Made by a program: the position numbers and the translations under genes | In this document: in pieces, positions 10,875 to 22,753 of the stretch | Numbering within the stretch: the first letter of the stretch is position 1 | Layout: every line of letters starts with the position of its first letter | DNA from: Bimastos eiseni | Lineage: Eukaryota > Annelida > Clitellata > Crassiclitellata > Lumbricidae | Length of the DNA: 64,000 nt | NCBI GenBank assembly: GCA_959347315.1 | Contig: OY365812.1 | Location: 2,544,382-2,608,381, forward strand | Reading direction: 5' to 3' | Notes under the pieces: generated by a model | Told to the model about the DNA's origin: nothing | The model's database searches: none | What the model saw: only the letters and a program-made list of their open reading frames with translations

Positions 10875-13800
10875 ATGCAGTCGTTTGTAACTTTGCTTTC
10901 AATCTTAGCCTTCTGTAAGTTATCTTCGCATTAATTCTTGGGTTACAAAGTCACTATCATTCATAGCGCTTACGGTTTGGTACGTAATTTCATTTTAATC
11001 GTTATTCAATGGTGTCTTTTCAACAAAGGCAACAAAGAGCTTTATCTTTTCTGGTGAAACGTGGTTTTGACTGGGTATGGTTAGTTACCATTCAACGACG
11101 CTTGCCATAGAAATGAATACAAAACATCGACCTCCTTCTTCATCTAGGCTTGGGACTGGCATCGCCAGAGGGCGGGCTTTGGAGGTGTTAGATTATAATT
11201 ATAATTTAACGACGCTGTGCCGTAGACTAAGATGATTTGCATCGCCCACCTTCATTTTCCAGGGCTGGGTTTGGCTCCACGAGAATCCGGAAAGGGGTGG
11301 AACTAAGAGCTACCGTAGTTGATTACATCGCCCACCGCCTTAATCTAGTCTTGGGACTGGCAATATGCGTGCATTGGTAGAGTGAAAGCTTCAGGCTTAT
11401 ATTGAGCAGCAACTTTTTTAGATGTTATATACAGGAAAGATGAAAAAGTTGGAAAAAACTGATCATGTTGAGTGAATAGCACATGATAATGTCACGCGCA
11501 AATGCATTGAGTCCGGTAAGTAGCAATTCATCGAAGATCGCAAAAGAGGTGTTAGAAACATATAATGAGTAAATCTTTGTTCGTAGGTCAGGCGAAGCCA
11601 CATCCATCTCCCAATGGCGCTCTTTGTCCGTCTCTGATGAAGAGAGGTGATCAATACATCTCTGGTGGAACGGATGCTGATCCAGGAGAGTTTCCATGGC
11701 AACTGTCTGTGCAACTATTGAGTACCACTTGGTCGCACACCTTTGGCGCAATACTTCTGAACGCAAATTACGGTCTGATTGCAGCTGGGTGTGTGGATGG
11801 AATGTAAGTTGAACGCAGAGTAGAACACAATCAGTGGCTTCAGACTGTTATAACACTTTTGGCTTAGCTCTAGATGCAAATCTCGATGGATAGTTGGATG
11901 CGTAGCTAGAAGGGTGGATGGACGAATGGATGGATGGATGGATGGATGGATGGATGGGTGGGTGGGTGGGTGGATGGATGGATGGATGAATTCAGAGTTC
12001 AACGGCGAGTCATGACAAGGAAGGCTGTTGTCGTCAAATGACATTATTTATGGAAATTACAACTCATTATTATTATTATTATTATTACTATTATTATCAC
12101 ATATATTATCATCATCATAATTATCATCATCATCATTTTCTATTTTAGGATTACCAGTACCGTTAGAGTTGTCGCCGGTCTGCATCAGCAATCTGACCTC
12201 ACTGGAACTCAAGCCGTAGATGTATCTAGCTACACAGTGGTAATCATAACCATTACCGTGAATTTTAAAAGCTAAGCCGAATGCTCAGTTTATTGACGAG
12301 GGTGGAGTTGTATGAAATGGGTTGTTCAGCTATCAATGATCTGTGAAGGTCAGGCTTTGGTTGTCGCATATATATATATATATATAAGGAGAGGATACTG
12401 ATAAGCTGTTACGGCAGTATTCGTTGTGGACGAGACAGTTCGGATAAGAGAAATATTTCTTGAGAAAAGAAAAACTTCGATATGGAGTTATGTGAGAGGA
12501 TAGAAAGTCAGCGTTAACTTAAATTTCTCACAACAGTTTGTCGTGAATGATAGGAGCATGATCAACGAAGGACAAGTTTTAAAAGTGCACCTCCATTCAA
12601 GTTTGGCAGGGGAATGTCTCCAGAAACAGAAAACAGGGTGCATGTGTAGGCCTATTGAATCCTGCAAGCATTATTGGCTATAGCACTCTTAATATTATTG
12701 ATGGCTTTCATAAGATCGAGCTAGGTCAGAATGCTATTTGACCGTTCGTATTTTGCCATTAGCATGAGGGTTACGGTGTTGGCGCTATGCCCAATGCAAA
12801 CGATATCGCCATTTTGACCTTTGTAACGCCAGTTATCATTGGAGGCAATGTTCAACCGGCAACACTACCAGAGGACGACAGCAACAGCTACACCGGTTAC
12901 ACTTGCATCATTACAGGCTGGGGCAGCACAGGTAAGTCGTCATGTTTACTAACATCAGTAAAAGGTGGCAGCATTCTTCTGTGCTTTCAATTTCTCTTGT
13001 CATAGCTGTGACTAGAATCATCATACCCACCGAGAGGGCCAAAGGACAAATGCCCAGGACCCCTCGACTTCCAGGGCCAGGGCGATATCAACTTATGAAG
13101 AATATTATAATCAGTTATACAAAAGTTTATGATTCATGCCTTCCTTTATAAGACATTGACCGCTAAACAAAATCGTGCAGTCTCAGTGGTTGGCCCCTCG
13201 CTCAGGAACGGGTCCCCATTGGTGTGGCGCCTGCCCCCAGGGTCCACTCTGACTCTTTTACATTAACCTTAAACTGTTCTTTACTGTAACTATACATGGA
13301 CGGGGAGCCCTGAGTAATATACTTCAAGGAGTGTCATATAAATCTTCGTATATGAATGAATGAAGGAATATTGTTGACACTTAACTGCAGTTACTTTAAA
13401 CTGCAAGCACTTGAACATGATCGTAGTTAGCATTTGTTTCCTATCGAACACGATTTAGAGGCCAATGATTGATGATCCTAAGGACCAATAATTTATGTCA
13501 TAATAACTGTTCTTGAACTCATATTATATTCTTGATAGTTATTGTTCTTGGTTACAGACGCTCCACCTTCACGGATCTAAGATAAGGATATTATCAGGCC
13601 GTTGTTAGCGTCTAAATTGAAAACCATCATGTAATTATTCAGATTAAGCGTGCATATAATTATGATGAAATGGTTTGAAATTATATTGTTCATACAACTG
13701 GAGGAAGCAGATCTAGACTCCGATGAACAGAAGCACAACCTAACTGAGTTCAGACGGAGTAGGGCCTTTCCGGTGGGTAGCCCACAGGCAGTCTTCCTGT

Positions 13801-15337
13801 ACCTATTCAATAACTCAAAATTGTTAAATATGTAATTGCTAACTCTAGGCATTGCATTTGCGAAGATAGACTGTATGTAAATCGTTGCAGAAGTTGCTTG
13901 TTCATCACACTGCCACTATATATGCAATATAATATTGTCTCAAAAGCAATTTTAATTATTACTTTGCAAAAACATAGTTGCTGACTTTATTGTCAACCTC
14001 AGGCCTTTCGAAGCCGGACGCACTTCAGAAGGCCTCCATTCAAGTTCTCTCTAACACCGAGTGTGCAGCTCTATTTGAGACTACTATCCCTGGAAATAAT
14101 GTTACTGACGGTCAGGTCTGCGTCTACGACCCAGCTCACATAATTGGAGTTTGCCTCGTAAGCTGGGATTTCAAACCGATGATAATAATAGCAACAGCAA
14201 CAACAACAACAATAATATAATAATAAAAATAATTAATGTTGTTTTTGTTATTATTATTATTATATTACTGACGGTCAGGTCTGTTATTATTATTATTAAT
14301 ATTATTATTATCATTATCATTATTGTTGTTGTTGTAGTTGCTGTTGTTGTTATTATTATAATTATTATCATAGTTGTAATAATAATTATATTACTTAGAT
14401 ATTTACTATTATAATCATGATTATTATAATTACGATAATAATTATAATTATAAGAATTACTCTATACGTAGTCCTACTGTCCTGCAGTTGCTCGTGATCG
14501 CTTCCTGTACAAATAGCACCATTCAACCACAAGTAGAGTAGGGCGATCGATTCTGCATTTTCTCTGCTACTGCCAGTCTCGAGCCTAGATAAAGGAGGTG
14601 GGCGAGTTACTCCTCATTGTGATGACACATTTATCCTGGCAGCATTTCAATGGCATTAATTCGAGTATGCATGGTCCCAATGTTGGTTTCACATGGGAAT
14701 ATCATGCACCGAGCCGGAAAGGCGTTCCCGCACCGTTTTTAGTTACTAAAAATGGAATTACGGACTCTGTGCTTCTTGTGTGGTATTATGTGAAACGCGC
14801 GCCCGGCAGAGGCCTATATAAATCATGCCATTAAAATCGTTATTTCATCGGAATTGTAAATTAATAAATATATTTTACACAAGTTTAAGATAACTAATTT
14901 ATAAAAAAATATTAATTATACAAATAAACACATATTTGAAAAAGGAAAAAACTGATAGCTTTTTCAGCTGGCTCTTTGGTTTAGAAAAAATCAGACCAAC
15001 AACAAAAGAAACAGAAGAAATCAAAAATATTGTCGATTGCCAGTTAATCAATAAAAACAATTGGTTATGGTTACGGTTATGGTTATGGTTAAGATAATAA
15101 ATAGTAATCTAATAAAGATGAACAATGATGCTGGCAAAGTGTTAAATATTGGCGTTGATATATTATTTTCAGGGTGACATTGGTAGCCCCCTGAATTGCC
15201 AAGATGGTGTCACACGTGTTGCTGGAGTTGGTTCATGGATTATAGTAGATGGAATTGACAACTGCCAACAGTTCCGTCCATCAATCTATACCCGGGTCAG
15301 CTACTACCTCGGCTGGATTGCGGCCAACACTCCGTGA
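10875..15337 (+). CDS. Secreted S1A serine-protease-like protein 1, catalytically dead by sequence (six exons, 278 aa)
   Basis: Exons: 10875-10914, 11587-11803, 12149-12239, 12763-12931, 14003-14157, 15173-15337. All junctions are GT-AG and in phase, 837 nt including the stop. Residues 1-16 are a hydrophobic signal peptide. The mature S1 domain begins at about ISGG (38-41) followed by EFPW. The three catalytic positions are: Gly81 where His is expected (AAGC for AAHC), Asp130 present (NDIAIL), Ile227 where Ser is expected (GDIGSP for GDSGGP). Cysteines equal to chymotrypsin 136-201, 168-182 and 191-220 are kept. The 42-58 pair is broken: Phe replaces C42, leaving C82 unpaired. The activation site is preceded by Tyr rather than Arg/Lys. 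The family is extracellular proteases, and non-enzymatic homologues (SPH) are known as cofactors or lectin-like binders. That this one acts so is inference. The complete frame argues against a pseudogene. Confidence 0.85.
11921..11992 (+). repeat. (GGAT)n/(GGGT)n microsatellite in intron 2 of gene 1
   Basis: Tetranucleotide GGAT/GGGT units downstream of exon 2. The same repeat type occurs at the matching place in gene 2 (about 17960-18050), so it predates the duplication. Confidence 0.9.
14171..14455. repeat. AAT/ATT-rich microsatellite in intron 5 of gene 1
   Basis: Runs of AAT, AAC, ATT and GTT units right after the exon 5 donor (14158). Genes 2 and 3 have AAT repeats in the same position (from 21223 and from 30511), so this is an inherited intron feature that expanded independently. 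Confidence 0.9.
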
Positions 15338-15664
15338 GAATCGACTGTCAATGAGACCGACCGTTGTACCGAGGGAATTTTCTGCAAAATTAATAGCATC
15401 CAATTTAACGTCAAGAAAATTGGAATGACTGTCATTCACGATTTATTGGTTTGAGTTTGGAAGATGTTAAACTACGAGAGTAGTTACAACGCGCAGTTGC
15501 ACTCAATCAACCCTAGCAGTGTTTCAAGTTTTTCGTCGATATTACAGGGAAAATAGACAGTTGTTCCTGCTAACTATAATTAATCGATCTTATATATCAA
15601 TTCTGATTTTAAAATTGAACATTAGTAAAATTAACACATTTATGCTATTATTTTCAACCGTTAA
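15338..15664. other. 3' flank of gene 1
   Basis: The first 70 bases after the stop (gagac-gacc, then 'ttttctgcaaa' and 'atagcatccaa') are conserved after genes 2 and 3, marking a shared 3' UTR. Further on, only AT-rich sequence. Confidence 0.5.
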
Positions 15665-15905
15665 AGTTATTGAACGCCTTGTAGCCTATTAGAGTAATAG
15701 ATAACACACAGGCGTGCAGAGCAGACGAACCGAGTTCGATTCCCTGAACTCCAATGGTTGACTAGAACTTGTTTTCGCAAACCGGCGTATTTGTTCAAAT
15801 TAATTGCATGACGTAATGTGCCTTGTGTGAATGTGGACAGTAAAATTCGACTTATGCAATGACTCATCATTCGTTCATACTGTGCTTGTAATGATACAGT
15901 GACTT
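15665..15905 (+). repeat. tRNA-derived SINE, family 2, copy 1
   Basis: A tRNA-like head with a good B box (GAGTTCGATTCCC at about 15730) is followed by a body with 'ggttgac', 'aaattcgact' and 'attcgttcatactgtgctt'. The same order is found on the minus strand at 28790-29065 and, without the head, at 31735-31860. This supports a dispersed retroposed repeat rather than a tRNA gene. Confidence 0.6.
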
Positions 15906-16084
15906 GTCAGTGGCAGTGGCTGATTGGAGTTCCGAGGGTTTGAACTTTGTATTGGTGTTGGAACGAAGGCTAACAGATGTGACTCATGACACACTCGAGA
16001 CAAGCTACCTATTCCAAAGACTCTCGGTAGCTGCCCAGCGTAGGAACGCCATCTGTTTTTCGTCAACAATTGACCTATCATGTT

Positions 16085-16165
16085 CAATAACAACAACAAC
16101 AACAACAATAATAATAATAATAATGTTGATAATAATAATATTATTATTATTACTATTATTTACAT
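16085..16165. repeat. (AAC)n(AAT)n microsatellite
   Basis: Trinucleotide AAC then AAT/ATT run. It lies in the roughly 1.3-kb gap between genes 1 and 2, which otherwise shows nothing recognisable. Confidence 0.95.
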
Positions 16166-16659
16166 TATAATAAGAATAAGATTAGCGCTTTATAAATTTG
16201 TATCAGATGATTGCGACTATTGCGTTGTTATTTACAAAGGAATGTCGAACGTCATCGCCATACAAAGGACAAACTGGCATCAACAGAGAACACTGCCTTA
16301 CACAGGTTTAAAACGGAATCTGGGCCCAGTAGTCACTCGCTCACTCACCTATGATCGCCTGCCCATCCATTTTCCCTCCCGAATAAGGACAAAAAGAATT
16401 TTTTTATCTATAACTATGCATAAAAACACGTGCTAGTCTGTCGGCTCAATTGGTTTGATTAACAATTCAGAACATGTATACCTACTATCTCACTCATTAG
16501 GCGAACCGTTTTCAATGATTTTACTCTTATGCTGCAATTTTTTATGTAAATCACTGCGTTCCGTCAGCTAAATAAATGTCTAAATAAACGTCTCAATAAA
16601 CGGAAATATATAGCCTACACGCATCGTTCGCCCATCCAGGAAAACCGAGGAGTGACCAG

Positions 16660-16870
16660 CAACCCAATTGTTGGGCTCATGCCTCTGAAAATGAAAGTAA
16701 TGCATAAGAAGTTGGAGTTCAATTATATGTGTGAGTAGGTATCCAACAACCTTATCTGGTTAAGATGTCAAACTGGTTCTGAGAATGCTGAGTCAATTGA
16801 CATCTGTTCCATCTTATCGGCCACATTGCGCTATAAATACAAATGTAACCATGTTCTTTACTTCAACATC
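16660..16870 (+). promoter_or_regulatory. Promoter of S1 protease-like gene 2
   Basis: TATA box CTATAAATAC (TATAAA at 16832-16837), 61 bases before the ATG. Upstream elements match genes 1 and 3: CTCTGAAAATGAAAGTAATGC (about 16683) and GAGAATGCTGAGTCAATTG (about 16780). An upstream in-frame ATG at 16850 would lie before or at the expected start of transcription, so I prefer the ATG at 16893. Confidence 0.7.
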
Positions 16871-16892
16871 TAATAAGACTTTGTACTGTAAA

Positions 16893-18273
16893 ATGCAATC
16901 GCTTGTAACTTTATTCTCGATTTTCGCTCTGTGTGAGTTATCTCTCTTATTATTTCTTGGATTGTGAAGTCACTGCCGTTCATATTGTTTACGGTTTGGT
17001 CTGCATTTTATTTCAATCGTCATTTAATTCTCTTTGCTCAACAAGCTTTATCTTTTGCCGTGAAACATGGTTTTGACTCAATGCGATTAGTTACCGTTAA
17101 ACAACGTCGTGCCATTAAAGGAATATATTTATAGACTTCGCCCTCCCTCTTCATCCAGGCTCTGTACAGGCTCTGGTATAACCAGAGTTTGGGCAGTGGA
17201 GAAGCTAAAGATTATTTGCTTATAAACGACGCAGTGCCCCATATGTGTAGACACAAATGGATGGCATCGCCCTCCTTTTTTATCCAGGGCTGGGTCTGGC
17301 ATAACCAGAATCCTGAGAGTGGCGGAGTTAGGAGTTAGTTGCTGTTTAACATTTTAACGTTTTTAGAACTCTGTCCTCGTTAACTTGTTAAAGACATTGT
17401 ATCGCAACGAAGACGATTAGCCTCGCCAACCTCCTGTATCTTTTCTTGAGACTGACACTTTCAGAATACGTGCACTGGCGTAGTAAACATTTCAGGATCA
17501 GAATGAGTAGCAAACTTATTTGAAGAGTGTATAGCAGGAATGATGAAAAGCTGGAAGAAATTGCTCAAGTTGGGTGCGTAACACATGATGATGTCATTTG
17601 CAAACGACATTGAGTCCGGTAAGCACCGATTCCATGAGTAAATCCTTGTTTGCAGGTCAGGCGAAGCCACATCCATCTCCCAATAGCTCTCTTTATCCGT
17701 CTCTGATGAAGGAAGGTGGGCAGTACATCGCAGGTGGAGCGGATGCTGAACCAGGAGAGTTTCCATGGCAACTGTCGGTTCAGCGGATGAGCATCACGTG
17801 GTCGCACAGCTTTGGTGCTACACTTCTCAGCGCAAACTATGCTCTGACTGCAGCTCACGTGGTGGATGGATTGTAAGTAGAACGCAGAGCAGAACACAAT
17901 CAGTGGCTTCAGACTGGTTTAACACACGGTCACTTTAGGTTGAGGTCTATATGCATTGATGGGTGGGTGGGTTGATTAATGGATGAATTGATGTATGGAT
18001 GGATGAGTGGATGGACGGATGGACGGACGGATGGATGGATGGATGGGCGGATAGATACAGAAATTACCGACGGTTTATGACAAAAAAAGCTGCTGTCGTC
18101 GAAAGAGATCATTTTTGACAAATTACAGCTCATTAGTATTATTTTTATCATTTTTATCATCGTCGTCACCATCCTCATCATCATCGTCATCAGCATCATC
18201 ATCATCGTCGTCATCATCGTCATCATCGTCATCATCATCGTCATCGTCATCTTCATCATCATCATCATCAACG

Positions 18274-18346
<73 letters not shown>

Positions 18347-18589
18347 TGTTGTTGTTGTTGTTGTTATTATTATAATAATTATTATTTTTCCCCGAAGTAC
18401 ATATGATCCCTCGGGATTCAAAAAATTAGGGGCATTGTTCTGGAATGACTAGTCTTCGCAGATGTTTTATTATTATTGTTGTGATTATTATGGTTATTAT
18501 TATTATTATTTGTATATATTTTAAGATAATCCCCGAGGCATATAGGATTGTTCAGGGACTAGAGCATTATTTAAAAATGATATCAAAAC

Positions 18590-18622
<33 letters not shown>

Positions 18623-21600
18623 TTTCAGGAGCCTCAGTAATGTTCGAGTTGCCGCCGGTGTACATCAACTATCTGACCTCACTGGAGCGCAGGCCGTAGT
18701 TGTATCCAGCTACACAATGGTAATCATAACCGTTATCGCTAAAGTAATCGTTGTTCTAAAGCCAAGTAAAATGCAGCATTTAATTCACGAGCTCTGAGTC
18801 GTATCAAAATAATTGGTTCAGAAATTGATAGACAGCGCAGGTAAGGGTTTGGTTGTCACACAGAGAGGATACAGGGATCTGTTGAGGAAGGATTCGTTGT
18901 GTAAGAAAACGTTTGGAAAGTGAATGATGGGTTGGCTTACGGTAATAAATTCTTGAAGAGCTAGGACATCAATTTGGAGTAAAAACCTGATAAGTGACTG
19001 GAAAGTCTGTGGAGAGACTATGAATTTTATGTAAAAGTGTGTCGGTAGTGATTAATTTGGGATCATGATCGGATCGCCGAAGAACATGTTTTATAATTGC
19101 GGCTCCATTCATGCTCGACTAACGAATGTTTCCAGAAAAGAAAAACAGGGTGCATATATTAAATTATAGGCATTAACTCGTGCTCGGCTCGTTGGATATG
19201 AGATATCGTGTCTGTAATGCCAATAATATCATTGATTGCTTTACTGTATAGTGTATAAGATACAGCTAAATCAGAATACATATTGACTATTTGTATTTTG
19301 GAAATAGCACGAGAGTTACAATGTGGGCGTTGGGGCCTATGCCAACGATATTGCCATTTTGACCTTTGCAACGCCAGTTATCATTGGAGGCAATGTTCAA
19401 CCGGCAACGCTACCAGTGGATAATAGCAACAGCTACGCCGGTTACACTTGCGTCATTACAGGATGGGGCAGCACAGGTAAGCCCACGTGTACAGTGAAAG
19501 CTGTAACCAATCTTCCGTACTTTCAACTGCTGTTGTTATGTCTATTACTTAAATTGTCTGTGAGAGGCAGTGGACAAATGCCCAGTATTAGTCTAATCGA
19601 GACTGCAGCTACAATTATTGTGGCTGAAGTGAATTCCTATTTATTAGGAACCGGCGACTTCCAGGGCCAGGACGCAATCAACTTATGTAATATATTATAA
19701 TCAGTTATACAAAGTTGATGACTCATGTCTATCATTTTTTTCCATCAAATACGTCCAAGAGGTCGGTTACTGCTCTACCAAGAGGCCCAGAATTTTTGTC
19801 GGTGGGTCTGGTGATTGTTCTTAGTGTCAAATGATCTGCTTTCTGAGATCTCGCTATAGGATATTTTCAGCCCCGTTTTTAGCGTCGGTACTGAAAACCA
19901 TTACGTGAAATAAAATCATATATTCACGTTTAGCGTGCATTTATTCATGATCAAGTATCTGGCGCTTTCTCCTGATGTTGACCAAGCACATCATGAACAC
20001 AGACCCAGATTCGGGTGAACAAGCCTCAACTGAGGGGCGCTTCATTGGCCGTTGTAAAATTATCATTTTTTTTAAATTTCGGTTGATGGTTACGACGCTA
20101 AGGCTTGTGAATTTGAGAATCTATACATTCACAAATTCACAAGCCTTAACGTCGTAGCCCGTATGCGTCTGACAAATATGGTCGTATATTATAGGCCTAC
20201 AGCCCGTATAATGCGTGATAGATTCGCGGTAGGCCTATTTTATCACGCATCAGTTAATAGAAGCCCAGCCCGTATTCTAAGTATACATAATATTATAGAT
20301 ATATATATACATATATATATGTAAACAAATATCCTACCATATAACCATGCACACACATATTCACGTTATTAAAATTAGGCCACTAAGTGGGAGCTCAAAA
20401 TAAATTGATTGTCGTGATTCCACTCGTTCCGCATAGCGCAAATACGTCTTACTTGCACACATTTAGTCTAAATAGGACGTTACTTACAATTACAGCAATT
20501 TCTCGGCTGCATATAAACGCAGTAATTAGCTGTGTTCGTTGAAATGAACACATTTTCAGCACTTTTCTGTTCGTTGAGTATAACATTTTGGAACATTTCT
20601 GTACTTCTTCGGTTCGTTGAGAAAACTAGTGCAGAAGAGTTGAACTCATTTTTCACTGCCTTTCGAGAACCTTTTCATTCTGCAGATGTTACTGAAGAGG
20701 TCAAGTTTACCCTCACAATTACCATATAATCCGTAAGTTCCATGAGAAAGTGCACAAAGACAGATTAACAGTTGCATACATGTAGTTGTATCTTTGGGGC
20801 CGTCCATAAATGACGTCATGCAATTTTTGATGATTTTTGACTCCTCTCCCCCTTCGTCACAAATGCCATGATCCCCTCAAATAATGACGTCTCAAGGCTC
20901 TGAAACTTCCCTCCGAAAAAACCAGATGTCCAGAATGTAATGCAAATTTTCTTATAATTATCAAAAAGTAGAACGAAGAAATATGGACCCTGATTGTCGT
21001 AATAGGCTTAACAATAGTAAAAATAACATTGTTGTTGACTTGATGTTCAACAGAAGAACTGACGAGGCCGGACGCACTTCAGAAGGCGTCCATTCAAGTC
21101 ATCTCAACCACCGAATGTTCGTCTTTCATGGATTCTGTTCCCGGCAGCAGAGTTACGGACAGTCAGATCTGCGTCTACGACCCGGCTCACATCGCTGGAG
21201 TTTGTGGCGTAAGCTAGGATTTAGTAGTAATAATAACATAATAATAAAAATGATAATAATAATAATAGTAATAATAAGAATAAGAATAATATCAGCAATA
21301 ATAATAATAATAATAATTGTTAACAAATTTAATCTGTGAAATAATTATGATGCTTAACTAAAATAGCCTACGGAAAAGCAATATCTTATATCGCATGGGC
21401 AGGAATGAGGTAAACAGACAGATAACCCAAGTATGTAACCCACCGCCACCATCAGGGACTCATCGTCAAGTTTCAGCCCGCAGTGTGTAATCGGAAGGGC
21501 TAAGAGCCAGTCACCTGCGTGTGGTGCTGCCACTGCTCTAAGACGTGCCTGATTCTGGGAATCGGGCATTCTGGAGGCGAGGTCTGCCACTCCGAGCTCG

Positions 21601-22515
21601 ATCGTCCCATCTCGATTGTTTGTGAGCCCAAGCTTCTTCCGGCTCTTTTACTCTGGCTCTGGTACTCTTCCGGCTCTGGTACTCCGCTGGTTTCCCTCCA
21701 TTTGGCCTGAAGGATCTCCAGGGCAGGGTCCTTTTTAGGCTTTCCTCGCAGAATCCTTGTCTGGAGTATATCAGTGACTGCGGCCAATGCCAAGAAGGCT
21801 GGAAGTGCCAGCGAAACCACTGATCGGATGCCCAGTCCTCCTCTTAAGAGGGGCAGGGTGGCTTGGAGCCATGCCTCGTCGGTGAGAACAAGATTGAGCA
21901 CCTCAGCGAGGCCCACCCTCAAGGCCTTGTCATACTCCTCTAGTCCTTTGTGGCCTTCGCATGGGCAGCTTCTGAGGGTAAATAATAGTCGGGTGGCACT
22001 CAGCGAGTATCGGAGCAAGATGAGGGCTTCATGTGTGGCGATGGACGTTAATTTTTCCATCATGCGCATTAGCTCCACTGTGCGCGCATTCAAAGTGTTC
22101 GTCAAGGCCGTATTCGTTGACAGAGGTGCGACTAGGAGTGTGGCCTCTGAAGGGTTAGTCCATCTGAACTGTCTTAATGGTTCGAAGTCTCTCTGGATAA
22201 CAGCAGAAGTCGAAATGATCTCGCATTTTGTTCGATTTAGGAAAGGGCCGAGTTTTTCGCATTCGTTTAGGAGTCTGTTTATATCTTCCGCAACCTCTTC
22301 CGCTCTGCCACCTAGTGTTAGGTCGTCCAGAAAACCTACTATGAACTGCGATTTCATTTGGATGAGGATGGGCTGTAGAGGTAGACAGAAGAGTAAGGGA
22401 CCCAAAGGGTCGCCTTGTTGGGGTCCCACTTGGGACAAGACACAGTATCGACCGTATTTCAGATGTGAGTGTTCCAAGTAAGCTAGATTGCAAAAAGGTG
22501 CCAGTTCAGGAAGAA

Positions 22516-22565
<50 letters not shown>

Positions 22566-22710
22566 CAGGAGATCCTATGGAGACCGTGCACTTGTTTCAA
22601 CGTCTCTCCATTTGCACTCAAAGATTCAACGCCGTAGCGTTCAGAGGCACGTTCAAACAGCCCACAGGGATCGTCAATTAAAGAACTGTCAGTCATTATA
22701 ATATTTATAC

Positions 22711-22753
<43 letters not shown>

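Noticed and set aside
14151..14414. Poly-Ile/Val or Asn-rich frames
   Set aside because: Intronic AAT/ATT microsatellite; similar frames at 16080, 22925, 27184-27775, 30670 and 58610 are rejected for the same reason.
15716..15750. Possible functional tRNA gene with a good B box
   Set aside because: No matching acceptor and anticodon stems, and the sequence continues into a SINE body that recurs elsewhere.
16785..16967. Longer N-terminus for S1-like gene 2 from an upstream in-frame ATG
   Set aside because: The upstream ATGs lie before or at the expected transcription start set by the TATA box, and the paralogue in gene 1 starts at the downstream ATG with a clean signal peptide.
18115..18421. 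Poly-Ser, poly-Met/Thr frames
   Set aside because: Translation of the ATC microsatellite, not a gene.
21774..22481. 235-codon plus-strand frame
   Set aside because: Antisense to the reverse-transcriptase relic, which has recognisable palm motifs on the minus strand.
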